From: Intestinimonas timonensis
GTDB taxonomy: Bacteria; Bacillota; Clostridia; Oscillospirales; Oscillospiraceae
Length of the DNA: 43,683 nt
Reading direction: 5' to 3'
NCBI RefSeq assembly: GCF_900626145.1
Contig: NZ_LR130817.1
Location: 80,702-124,384 of the forward strand
Shown here: positions 30,111 through 37,319 of the stretch, in pieces
Layout of the letters: the number at the start of each line of letters is the position of its first letter
How positions within the stretch are numbered: position 1 is the stretch's first letter
Position numbers and translations under genes: made by a program
The notes under the pieces: model-generated
Database searches by the model: none
What the model was told of the DNA's origin: nothing
The model's input: the letters and a program-made list of their open reading frames with translations, nothing else

Positions 30111-30455
30111 GCCTGTTGTTTTTGATCTTCCAACCGACACGGTTAATAAGAGGAAGAACATTCCTCCCATAACTGAATAGCGGGTAACTTGGAGTACCCA
30201 GCAGGGAGCCGGGCGGCAGGTACGCAGAGACTTTTCCATGAGGAAAAAGAGCGACAACTACCCATGCCGCAGGTGGGGACGAGCCATCTCCACGGCCACG
30301 ATCTGCAACGGGCCGCAAGGGATAAGCTGGCAGCTTATCCGCTCTGATTTGCCGCACGATCCAGCGGGGGTGCTGGCTGAAATAACCGTTGTCTTGCGAC
30401 AAGCCGAACACACAGGGCCAGCACTCCCAGCTTTATGAGGAAGAAGGTTTTGACC
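30111..30455. other. Structured intergenic region
   Basis: No convincing gene in 345 bp. It contains a 21 bp palindrome, GGATAAGCTG, G, CAGCTTATCC (30320-30340), with the same arm-1-arm plan as the ICE palindrome but unrelated sequence. GTGCTGGC/GCCAGCAC (30370-30424) enclose TTGTC/GACAA. An open frame over 30238-30438 exists but its codon use and lack of motifs argue against it. It could be a regulatory RNA or an ICE replication or recombination site. Confidence 0.45.
30320..30340. repeat. 21 bp perfect palindrome
   Basis: Arms GGATAAGCTG and CAGCTTATCC around one G, in the gene-free region upstream of the 30456 gene. Possible operator or RNA hairpin. Confidence 0.7.
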
Positions 30456-30626
30456 ATGTATGAGGAATGGAGCAACAACGCTTGCCGTGGCTATGTTATC
30501 AAGGCTATGGAAAACTGCGGCTTCCAGTCAAAGGACATTCGGCAGGTGCTTACCGAGCTCTACGAGGTCTTTGACTTCTGCGCCGTGGAGGAAGCGGCGC
30601 ACTATTACGAAAACTGGCAGTCCTGA
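30456..30626 (+). CDS. Small conserved-looking ICE protein
   Basis: The 56-residue protein from ATG 30456 reads MYEEWSNNACRGYVIKAMEN, CGFQSKDIRQVLTELYEVFD, FCAVEEAAHYYENWQS, a compact three-helix-like pattern. AGAAGG lies 8 nt before the ATG; an upstream in-frame ATG at 30435 lacks a ribosome site. I recall similar short proteins just before serine recombinases in ICEs, but cannot name a family. The stop is directly followed by palindrome copy 12 and then a strong terminator, so it ends its transcript. Confidence 0.6.
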   Translation: MYEEWSNNACRGYVIKAMENCGFQSKDIRQVLTELYEVFDFCAVEEAAHYYENWQS

Positions 30627-30649
30627 CCTCGGGCCAAGTTGACCCGAAG
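30627..30649. repeat. ICE palindrome, copy 12
   Basis: CCTCGGGCCAA, G, TTGACCCGAAG; one arm base differs. It begins at the base after a stop codon and precedes a terminator, the same order as copy 1. Confidence 0.88.
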
Positions 30650-30661
30650 CGTGGAGCAGAA

Positions 30662-30705
30662 CGAAAGGGCAGCACCTTTTACCGGGTGCTGTCCTTTCGC
30701 TTTTC
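30662..30705 (+). terminator. Terminator after the 30456 gene
   Basis: CGAAAGGGCAGCACC pairs with GGTGCTGTCCTTTCG (14 of 15 pairs), then CTTTTCC. Confidence 0.85.
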
Positions 30706-30764
30706 CCCACTGGGACAATGCGGGAAAACGCTGGCAGTCAACCAACTACGCAAAGGAGGCTTCA

Positions 30765-30950
30765 ATGGTACAATCCGTTACTTATCAGAGCGAAACCAAG
30801 ACCGTCCCTTTTCAGGGGAAAAGCATTGTGCTGGAAAGTCTTACGCCGGTACTTTCCCCGAAGGAAAAGGAAAAGCGGAAGAAAGAGATTGAGCGCTGTC
30901 TGTATGAGGTGTTCAGCAAATACCGGAAGGCCGTGGACAATCCGGCCTGA
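30765..30950 (+). CDS. Small basic protein upstream of the ICE recombinase
   Basis: The 61-residue protein starts MVQSVTYQSETKTVPFQGKS and has SPKEKEKRKKEIERCLYEVF, a short beta-like part then a basic helix. ATG 30765 follows AAAGGAGGCTTCA. In layout it resembles the TnpW-like frame at 3-125 (a short TTYIV-like strand then a charged helix), so it may belong to the same broad group of small recombinase-linked proteins, possibly a directionality factor. That link is inference. It lies 86 bp before the recombinase gene, whose promoter begins 12 bp after its stop. Confidence 0.65.
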   Translation: MVQSVTYQSETKTVPFQGKSIVLESLTPVLSPKEKEKRKKEIERCLYEVFSKYRKAVDNPA

Positions 30951-30962
30951 ACATCGACAACA

Positions 30963-30991
30963 TTGCCCCTCGGGGCTATCAATGGTATAAT
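30963..30991 (+). promoter_or_regulatory. Promoter of the ICE recombinase
   Basis: TTGCCC and TATAAT are 17 bp apart, 45 bp before the gene with AAAGGAG ahead of its ATG. Confidence 0.6.
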
Positions 30992-31036
30992 ATACTTGTA
31001 GGTTGGTAGCTCCATTCCGCAGGAAAGGAGCCCGAC

Positions 31037-32542
31037 ATGAATATCAGAGAAGATGTAATTTATGCAAGACAATCCGTAGACCGCAAGGACAGTATCAGCA
31101 TTGAGAGCCAGATTGATTTCTGCAAATACGAGTTGAAGGGAGGCAGTTGCCGGGTTTTCAAGGACAAGGGCTATTCGGGAAAGAATACCGACAGGCCCGA
31201 GTTTCAAAAGCTCCTTGGGGAGATACGCAAAGGCAAGGTACGCCGGGTAGTTGTCTATAAGCTGGACAGAATAAGCCGCTCCATTCTGGACTTTGCGAAC
31301 ATGATGGAGCTGTTTCAGGAATACGATGTGGAGTTTGTTTCCTCCACAGAGAAGTTCGACACCTCGACCCCGATGGGCCGGGCCATGCTGAATATCTGTA
31401 TCGTATTCGCCCAGCTTGAACGGGAGACAATCCAGAAGCGTGTCACGGACGCTTACTACTCCCGGTGCCTGAAAGGCTTCCACATGAGCGGCCAAGCTCC
31501 CTATGGCTTTGAATTGGAGCCGACGGTGGTAGAAAATATCCGCACAAAAATGATGGTGGCCGACCCCGTAGCCGCCAACCATGTGCGCCTGATGTTTGAG
31601 ATGTACGCCGAGCCCGAAACTTCCTTCGGGGACATTACCCGGTATTTTGAGGAACAGGGTATCAAGGTATATGGGAAGTCATTGACACGCCCCTTCCTGT
31701 CCCAGCTCCTACGCAACCCGGTCTATGCACAGGCCGACTTGGAAATGTATGAGTTCTTCAAAAGTCAGGGTGCGGTGGTAGTCAATGACGCCGCCGACTT
31801 CGCCGGGACAAACGGTTGCTATCTCTACCAAGGTCGGGATGTGAAGGAGGACAAGGACAAGAGCCTGAAAGATCAGATCCTTGTGATCGCTCCCCATGAG
31901 GGCTTCATATCCTCCGACATTTGGCTGAGGTGCCGCAAGAAGTTGATGACAAACATCACTTTTCAGAATGGGCGCAAGGCCCGCAATACTTGGCTGGCCG
32001 GGAAAATCAAATGCGGGAAATGCGGGTACGCACTCAAAACGACCCACAACCCCTCTGGCTATGAATACCTCCGCTGTTCCAAGCGGGCCGACCACAAGGG
32101 CTGTCCGGGGTGCGGCACACTCCGTAAGAATGAGTTTGAACAGTTCATTTTCACCGCTATGGGAGAAAAGTTCCGGGAGTTCAAGCTGCTTCGGGGCGGC
32201 GAGGAAAAGGCCAACCCGAAGATTACTGCCTATCAGGTGGAGCTTGCACAGGTAGAGGCCGAGATTGAAAAACTGCTTGATACGCTGACCGGGGCCAACG
32301 CCACCTTGCTGGCCTACGCCAACAAGAAAATCGAGGATTTGGACAACCGCCGCAAAACGCTGTCCAAGGCGATTGCAGACCTGTCCGTTGAAACGCTGTC
32401 CTCCCAGCAGATCGAATTGCTATCCGGGTATCTGGACGATTGGGAGCATATCAGCTTTGAGGACAAACGAAAAGCCGCTGACGGCCTGATTTCATCAATC
32501 AGCGCAACCAGCGACTATGTAAAAATAGAGTGGAAAATATGA
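31037..32542 (+). CDS. Serine recombinase of the ICE (integrase)
   Basis: This 501-residue large serine recombinase should integrate and excise the ICE. It has the catalytic S13 in IYARQSVDRKD, the arginine motif KLDRISRSILDF and the long helix GRAMLNICIVFAQLERETIQ. The recombinase domain contains APYGFELEPT. A zinc ribbon follows (CGKCGYALKTTHNPSG, CSKRADHKGCPGC) and a coiled coil (VELAQVEAEIEKLLDTL) completes it. ATG 31037 has GAAAGGAGCCCGAC. It differs in sequence from the IME enzyme at 12657. It ends within 70 bp of the point where non-ICE sequence resumes, so it marks the right end of the ICE. Confidence 0.92.
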   Translation: MNIREDVIYARQSVDRKDSISIESQIDFCKYELKGGSCRVFKDKGYSGKNTDRPEFQKLLGEIRKGKVRRVVVYKLDRISRSILDFANMMELFQEYDVEFVSSTEKFDTSTPMGRAMLNICIVFAQLERETIQKRVTDAYYSRCLKGFHMSGQAPYGFELEPTVVENIRTKMMVADPVAANHVRLMFEMYAEPETSFGDITRYFEEQGIKVYGKSLTRPFLSQLLRNPVYAQADLEMYEFFKSQGAVVVNDAADFAGTNGCYLYQGRDVKEDKDKSLKDQILVIAPHEGFISSDIWLRCRKKLMTNITFQNGRKARNTWLAGKIKCGKCGYALKTTHNPSGYEYLRCSKRADHKGCPGCGTLRKNEFEQFIFTAMGEKFREFKLLRGGEEKANPKITAYQVELAQVEAEIEKLLDTLTGANATLLAYANKKIEDLDNRRKTLSKAIADLSVETLSSQQIELLSGYLDDWEHISFEDKRKAADGLISSISATSDYVKIEWKI

Positions 32543-32610
32543 CCTATTTTCCACTCCGTCAAATCACTTGTTTCTTTATACCGCTTGTAGCCCCTTGTAA
32601 ACCGTTGCTT

Positions 32611-32907
32611 ATGGTTCCGGATTCAGACTATTCGCAAGATATGTTTATTTCCGGAATTATTAAGAATACAGATAACGGAATTTTAATTCTGGATTGTGTG
32701 GAATCGGAAGCAGTTCGATATACCTCCGCTGGAGATAATGTAGTAGACAAGAACTCTGCTGTAGAATTGGTAATCCTTTTAAAAAACCATGTTGAAACTT
32801 TAAAGGGATTTCATCTTTATATAAAAGATGTGTATGGAAACCGATACAGTTATGAAATGCCATTAAACGGAGACCAGTTTACTCTTGGAGAATGCAAGGA
32901 GGTGTAA
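32611..32907 (+). CDS. Hypothetical protein 5' of hsdR, probably truncated by the ICE
   Basis: The visible product from ATG 32611 is about 98 residues: MVPDSDYSQDMFISGIIKNT, then a beta-rich ILILDCVESEAVRYTSAGDN and LLKNHVETLKGFHLYIKDVY. There is no ribosome site before this ATG, and the frame continues upstream into the ICE end, so the native gene was probably longer and lost its 5' part to the ICE. The stop is 2 bp before the hsdR start, so it was the preceding gene of the restriction operon. It is AT-richer than hsdR. I do not recognise a family. Confidence 0.55.
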   Translation: MVPDSDYSQDMFISGIIKNTDNGILILDCVESEAVRYTSAGDNVVDKNSAVELVILLKNHVETLKGFHLYIKDVYGNRYSYEMPLNGDQFTLGECKEV

Positions 32908-32909
32908 CC

Positions 32910-35909
32910 GTGCCTGATTTTGATGTAAAAGAGAAACGCTTTGAACAGGATATTGAGGAATACCTACTTACCCACGGCGGCTATCAGAAGGGCAACCCTG
33001 CCGCCTTTAACCGGGAAAAGGCGCTGGACACCGGCACATTTCTCTCCTTCATCCGCACCAGCCAGCCCAAGCAGTGGGAGCGGTTTGAGAAGATTTACGG
33101 TGCCGACAGTGAGCGGCAGCTCATCGACCGTTTTTGCCGGGAAGTGAAACTGGTGGGCCTGCTGAAAGTGCTGCGCCAGGGTTTTACCGACCGGGGCATC
33201 AAGTTCCGGGTCGTGTTCTGGAAACCGGAGACCTCCATCAACGAGACCAGTCAGGCCCAGTACGCCGCCAATATCCTCCACTGCACCCGGCAGCTCCACT
33301 ACTCCCTAAGCAACGAAAACAGCATTGATATTGTCCTGTTCCTTAACGGCATCCCAGTGGTGTCTATGGAGCTGAAATGCCAGTTCACCGGGCAGGACAC
33401 CGCCAACGCCATCCAACAGTACAAGTTTGACCGGGCGGGCAAGGATGCCATTTTCGAGTTCAAAAACCGTGTGCTGGTCCACTTTGCCGTGGATCTGACC
33501 AATGTGTATATGACCACCCGGCTGGAGGGGGCGAAAACCTATTTCCTGCCCTTTAACCAGGGCAGCAACGGGGCCGGAAATGTGGGCGGCAAAGGAAATC
33601 CCATTAACCCGGACGGCTACGACACTGCCTACCTGTGGAAAAATGTGCTGTGCAAGGATCGCCTGCTGGAGATTTTACATAAATATCTCCATTTGCAGCA
33701 GGAGAAGGACGAAAAGATCGGCGAGGTGAAGTCCGAGCGGATGATCTTTCCCCGGTATCACCAGCTGGATGTGGTGACCAAGCTGCTGGCCGATGTGAAG
33801 GCCAATGGCTCCGGTAAGAACTATCTCATTCAGCACAGCGCCGGTTCCGGCAAGTCCAATTCCATTGCCTGGCTTGCCCACCGGCTTACCGGCCTGCACG
33901 ATGACCACGACGAGAAGATCTTCCAGTCTGTCATCATCGTCACTGACCGCCGGGTACTGGACAGCCAGTTGCAAAACACCGTCTATCAGTTTGACCATGT
34001 GGCGGGCGTAGTGCAGAAGATCGACAAGAACGCCCAGCAGCTCCGTGAGGCCATCGAGGCCGGGACGGGCATCATCATCACCACCCTCCAGAAGTTCCCA
34101 GTCATCTACAAAGAAGTGCGCTCCGGCAACAAGCGGTTTGCGGTCATTGTGGACGAGGCCCATTCCTCCCAGACCGGCGACGCCGCCCGCAAGCTGAAAC
34201 GGGCGCTGGCCGATACCGAGAAGATTCTGGAGGAGTATGCCAAAGAGGAGTATGAGGAGGAAGCCAAACGCAAGGACGATGAGGACAAGCTGCTGGATGA
34301 ACTGGCCGCCCAGGGTATTCACGAGAACCTGTCCTTCTTCGCCTTTACGGCCACCCCCAAGGACAAAACGCTGCAAATGTTCGGCCAGCGGGATGAAAAT
34401 GGTAAATACCATCCCTTCCACGTGTACTCCATGCGGCAGGCCATTGAGGAAGGCTTTATTCTGGATGTACTGCAAAACTACATGACCTATAACATGTACT
34501 ATAAGATTGCCAAGGCCATCCCCGACGACCCGGAGCTGGACACCGCCGCCGGTGTCCGTGCTATTCGCCAGTTTGAGACGCTGCACCCCCACAATATCTC
34601 TCAAAAAACGGCTATCATGCTGGAGCAGTTCCGCAATGTAACCCGACACAAGATCGGTGGTAAGGCTAAGGCCATGATCGTGACGCCCTCCCGGCTCCAT
34701 GCGGTGCGCTACCTGCTGGAGTTCAAGCGGCAGATCCAGGAGAAGGGCTACACTGACCTGGATGTGCTGGTGGCCTTCTCCGGCGAAGTGGAGGACAATG
34801 GGGAGACCTACACTGAGGAGAAGCTGAACAAAACAAAATCCGGCGAGACCATCAAAGAGAAGGCCCTGCCGGAGGCGTTCCATACAGACGAATATGGAAT
34901 GCTAATCGTGGCGGAAAAGTATCAGACCGGCTTTGACGAGCCGCTGCTGCACACCATGTTTGTGGATAAGAAGCTATCTGGCGTGAAGGCTGTCCAGACT
35001 CTCTCCCGGCTGAACCGCACTATGCGGGGCAAGAAGGATACATTTGTGTTGGATTTCGTCAACTCCGCCGAGGATATCCGAAAAGCCTTTGAGCCGTATT
35101 TTGAGGAGACGGTTCTGGAGGAGGAGACCGACCCCAATGTGGTATACGATCTGAAAAACACCCTGGACGAGTTCCGGGTGTATCAGCAGATAGAGATCGA
35201 CCGGTTTGCGGAGATTTTCTATTCCTCCAAGGAGCAGTCCAGCGGCGATTTGGGTAAGCTCCAGGGCGCTATCCGCCCGGCGCTGGATCGTTTCGAGGCG
35301 CTGGAGGAGGAAAAGCAGGATCTCTTCAAGTCCACTCTGGCCCGGTTCAACCGGATCTATGCCTTCATCACGCAGGTTTGCCGCCTGTTTGATAAGGAGA
35401 TCCACAAGTTCAACGTGTACGCCAAGTTTCTCTATACCATGCTGCCCAAGGGTGGGCGGGATAAAGTCTATGTGGACGACAAGGTGTTGCTGGAGTATTA
35501 CCGCTTGGAAAAGGACTTCGAGGGCGGAATCCAGTTGGAGAGCGCTCCGGAAGGCTTCCGGCCTATCACCGGCGAGGCTGGCCGCAGGGAAAAGAAGCGT
35601 GATCCATTGACGGTCATCATTGAGAAAATCAACGAGAAGTACGGCACCAACTTCACCGAGATGGATAAGGTCCTGCTTCAGATGGAGAACGACTATGCCG
35701 CTCAGGACAAGTGGCACAGCTACGCCCAGAATAACGACCGCAAGACCTTCATGCTGCTCTTTGAAAAGGACTTCCCCAACATGGCCGCCGCCCGCTATGA
35801 GCAAAACGAGGACTTCTTTGTAAAAATGTTCTCTGATCCGGATATGATGCGGCAGGTAATGGAGACGGTGGGCACGGTGCTATATGAGAGGTTGAGAACA
35901 GGAACCTAA
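32910..35909 (+). CDS. hsdR: Type I restriction enzyme, R subunit
   Basis: HsdR translocates and cuts foreign DNA in complex with HsdM and HsdS. The 999-residue protein has an N-terminal nuclease fold with NSIDIVLFLNGIPVVSMELK (D...ExK) at about 137-156. The helicase motor carries Walker A HSAGSGKSNS at about 309-318, DEAH near 415-418, and motif III-like FFAFTATPKDKTLQMFGQ. Motif V/VI-like AEKYQTGFDEPLLHTMFVDK and LSRLNRTMRG follow, with a C-terminal helical region. Start is GTG 32910 with AAGGAGGTGTAACC; the ATG at 32892 is part of the ribosome site. hsdM and hsdS are not in the window. The gene appears intact. Confidence 0.92.
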   Translation: MPDFDVKEKRFEQDIEEYLLTHGGYQKGNPAAFNREKALDTGTFLSFIRTSQPKQWERFEKIYGADSERQLIDRFCREVKLVGLLKVLRQGFTDRGIKFRVVFWKPETSINETSQAQYAANILHCTRQLHYSLSNENSIDIVLFLNGIPVVSMELKCQFTGQDTANAIQQYKFDRAGKDAIFEFKNRVLVHFAVDLTNVYMTTRLEGAKTYFLPFNQGSNGAGNVGGKGNPINPDGYDTAYLWKNVLCKDRLLEILHKYLHLQQEKDEKIGEVKSERMIFPRYHQLDVVTKLLADVKANGSGKNYLIQHSAGSGKSNSIAWLAHRLTGLHDDHDEKIFQSVIIVTDRRVLDSQLQNTVYQFDHVAGVVQKIDKNAQQLREAIEAGTGIIITTLQKFPVIYKEVRSGNKRFAVIVDEAHSSQTGDAARKLKRALADTEKILEEYAKEEYEEEAKRKDDEDKLLDELAAQGIHENLSFFAFTATPKDKTLQMFGQRDENGKYHPFHVYSMRQAIEEGFILDVLQNYMTYNMYYKIAKAIPDDPELDTAAGVRAIRQFETLHPHNISQKTAIMLEQFRNVTRHKIGGKAKAMIVTPSRLHAVRYLLEFKRQIQEKGYTDLDVLVAFSGEVEDNGETYTEEKLNKTKSGETIKEKALPEAFHTDEYGMLIVAEKYQTGFDEPLLHTMFVDKKLSGVKAVQTLSRLNRTMRGKKDTFVLDFVNSAEDIRKAFEPYFEETVLEEETDPNVVYDLKNTLDEFRVYQQIEIDRFAEIFYSSKEQSSGDLGKLQGAIRPALDRFEALEEEKQDLFKSTLARFNRIYAFITQVCRLFDKEIHKFNVYAKFLYTMLPKGGRDKVYVDDKVLLEYYRLEKDFEGGIQLESAPEGFRPITGEAGRREKKRDPLTVIIEKINEKYGTNFTEMDKVLLQMENDYAAQDKWHSYAQNNDRKTFMLLFEKDFPNMAAARYEQNEDFFVKMFSDPDMMRQVMETVGTVLYERLRTGT

Positions 35910-35914
35910 AACAG

Positions 35915-35950
35915 AAGGAGAGTGCCGTTTGCGGCTCTCTCCTTTGCCTT
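35915..35950 (+). terminator. Terminator after hsdR
   Basis: AAGGAGAG...CTCTCCTT with inner GCCG/CGGC and a TTTG loop, then TGCCTTT. Confidence 0.85.
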
Positions 35951-36184
35951 TGTAAGGGATTTTCGCCTTTTCTGGCCATTGCCGTTGCCTCCAGAGATGT
36001 CTACACCTGCAATGAGCAAAAAACTGCTCATTTTTCTAAAGGCTTGTAATGTTTTTCTCACTTTAATATTTCAAAATGGTTTTGGAAATTGAGCACAATC
36101 TGCTCAATCTATCCTTATTTAAGCCGACACAGAAAGTCATTGCCGTGGTTAATATTGATTATTATAAAACCGACATATAAAATC
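35951..36184. other. AT-rich intergenic region with paired hairpins
   Basis: No gene. ATGAGCA/TGCTCAT (36012-36031) followed by TTTTC is terminator-like. TTGAGCA/TGCTCAA (36089-36107) repeats the same arm sequence TGAGCA/TGCTCA 70 bp later. Confidence 0.45.
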
Positions 36185-36367
36185 TTAAATGAGATCATAA
36201 TGGCATAATCTTGATAAAAGGTATTTGCCGTTTAATCTTGCCTTCATAACCCACAATTCTTTGTGACGGCTTAAATAGTTCAGTCGTGAACACAAGTCTC
36301 TCAAGAATTTTCCTGCTGCAAGTGCCAGTGTCATTAGAAAAAGGATATTAAACGATGAACCAGCCAT
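36185..36367 (-). CDS. Possible small membrane protein
   Basis: A 60-residue frame begins MAGSSFNILFLMTLALAAGK, with one hydrophobic N-terminal stretch, and ends in a basic, non-hydrophobic KARLNGKYLLSRLCHYDLI. GAGAGGAGTTTTT before the ATG is a good ribosome site, the main support. It diverges from the 36421 gene with 53 bp between starts. No family recognised; it could equally be chance. Confidence 0.35.
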   Translation of the reverse strand: MAGSSFNILFLMTLALAAGKFLRDLCSRLNYLSRHKELWVMKARLNGKYLLSRLCHYDLI

Positions 36368-36420
36368 AAAAACTCCTCTCGGTTATGAATTTATGACCGG
36401 GAAAGAAAGAGGTGTAACCT

Positions 36421-36957
36421 GTGTGCCGTTTTTTGTTTCGGGCCACTGAAAAAGAAAAACAATCCCTAGCCGACAATATCGTAGGGTTTATGAATGACAC
36501 CTGTAATTTTTCTGAAGAAGCAAAAAACTTTATTTCAAATTGGATTTTGACTGGTCCTGATGAAAAAACAAAAGCATACTTTGATATTTGGAGTAAAGTT
36601 TTAGACCGCTACTTACCGACTAAAAGGCCGATACTGTTTCGCTCTTGTCTAAGGGTATCTTGTAAACCTATACAATCATTTAGTGGTAGTATGTCAGCGG
36701 TGGAAAAATTTTCAGAAGGACACAAAGGGCATGTTCTTGTCTGCGACACAAAAGAATACATGAAATATTTGAATCTTGAAAAAGAACACATATACAAGCG
36801 AAATTTCTTCTCAATTTATGACCTTATATTGAAAGATATTTCCAGTTCAACACCTCACTTTCGGCAGGAGTTCTATGAAAAATATAAAGGTGAGGATGAA
36901 TATATAGTCCGGGTGGATCTGGGCCATTTGTATGACTTAAGGTGGGGCACAAAATAA
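36421..36957 (+). CDS. Unknown protein with ADP-ribosyltransferase-like R-S-ExE pattern
   Basis: I do not recognise the 178-residue protein as a named family. Its arrangement suggests an ADP-ribosyltransferase fold: PILFRSC with R74, then IQSFSGSMSAVEKF with S86-F-S88, the HVLVCDT strand, and EDEYIVRVDL with E158-D-E160. R, S-x-S and ExE in this order and spacing are the catalytic triad pattern of R-S-E toxins. GTG 36421 follows AAGAAAGAGGTGTAACCT. It is AT-rich and lies between two restriction genes, one intact and one decayed, whose remnant starts 16 bp after it, so it belonged to a second restriction-type operon. If real, the enzyme could be a defence effector or toxin. Confidence 0.45.
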   Translation: MCRFLFRATEKEKQSLADNIVGFMNDTCNFSEEAKNFISNWILTGPDEKTKAYFDIWSKVLDRYLPTKRPILFRSCLRVSCKPIQSFSGSMSAVEKFSEGHKGHVLVCDTKEYMKYLNLEKEHIYKRNFFSIYDLILKDISSSTPHFRQEFYEKYKGEDEYIVRVDLGHLYDLRWGTK

Positions 36958-36973
36958 AAATGAGGGGTAATAT

Positions 36974-37129
36974 TTGATTACAGAGGCCGATGCAAAAGAA
37001 AACCGTTTTAAGTAGGATATTGAAGAATATCTTACGATGATACACGGAGGCGGAGGCTGTTCAAGGGGCAGTTCTTTTAAGAACATCCGAAAAGCCTTTG
37101 CGCTGTATTGTGTGGGGATGCGTTGCTAA
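36974..37129 (+). pseudogene. hsdR: Remnant of a second hsdR gene
   Basis: After GAGGGG, TTG 36974 opens a frame reading ITEADAKENRFK-stop-DIEEYLTMIHGGGG, matching the intact HsdR start (DFDVKEKRFEQDIEEYL). An in-frame TAG at 37013 breaks it. The frame then jumps to FKNIRKAFALYC, matching HsdR SAEDIRKAFEPYF some 700 residues later, so most of the gene is deleted. It ends at TAA 37127. The same order of an unrelated small gene followed by hsdR occurs at 32611-35909. Confidence 0.7.
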
Positions 37130-37270
37130 AGGAGACCATCTATACCTTTGGTTATGGAGAACATAATTCTGTACACTTTTATGCTTAAAGGCCTGCGAGA
37201 ATATTATTACTCAAAGAAAAGAAAGGATGAACGGTTTGGCTGTAACCGTCAAATCTCCCTGCGCATAAAA

Positions 37271-37310
37271 AGGCCGCCATCTCAGTGCCTGTGCATTGAG
37301 ATGGCGGCCT
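37271..37310 (-). terminator. Terminator of the IS66 transposition genes
   Basis: AGGCCGCCATCTCA and TGAGATGGCGGCCT form a perfect 14 bp stem; on the minus strand it is followed by TTTTTATG, immediately after tnpC. Confidence 0.8.
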
Positions 37311-37319
37311 GCAGTTCTA

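Larger units (their letters stand above)
166..32600. mobile_element. Tn1549/CTn5-like integrative conjugative element, partial
   Basis: The backbone runs from the interrupted virD4 to the serine recombinase, and excludes the nested IME at 1301-14431. The gene order virD4, maff2, virB6, prgI, virB4, nlpC, DUF4315, DUF4366, Cys-rich, mobC, CD1845, relaxase, regulators, recombinase is that of this ICE group. The twelve palindromes are restricted to this backbone. The left end is outside the window; the right end is near 32560-32610, where the recombinase ends and a truncated host gene begins. Confidence 0.8.

Noticed and set aside
30238..30438. Open frame in the structured region
   Set aside because: Covers palindromes and nested stems, unusual composition, no motif and no clear ribosome site.
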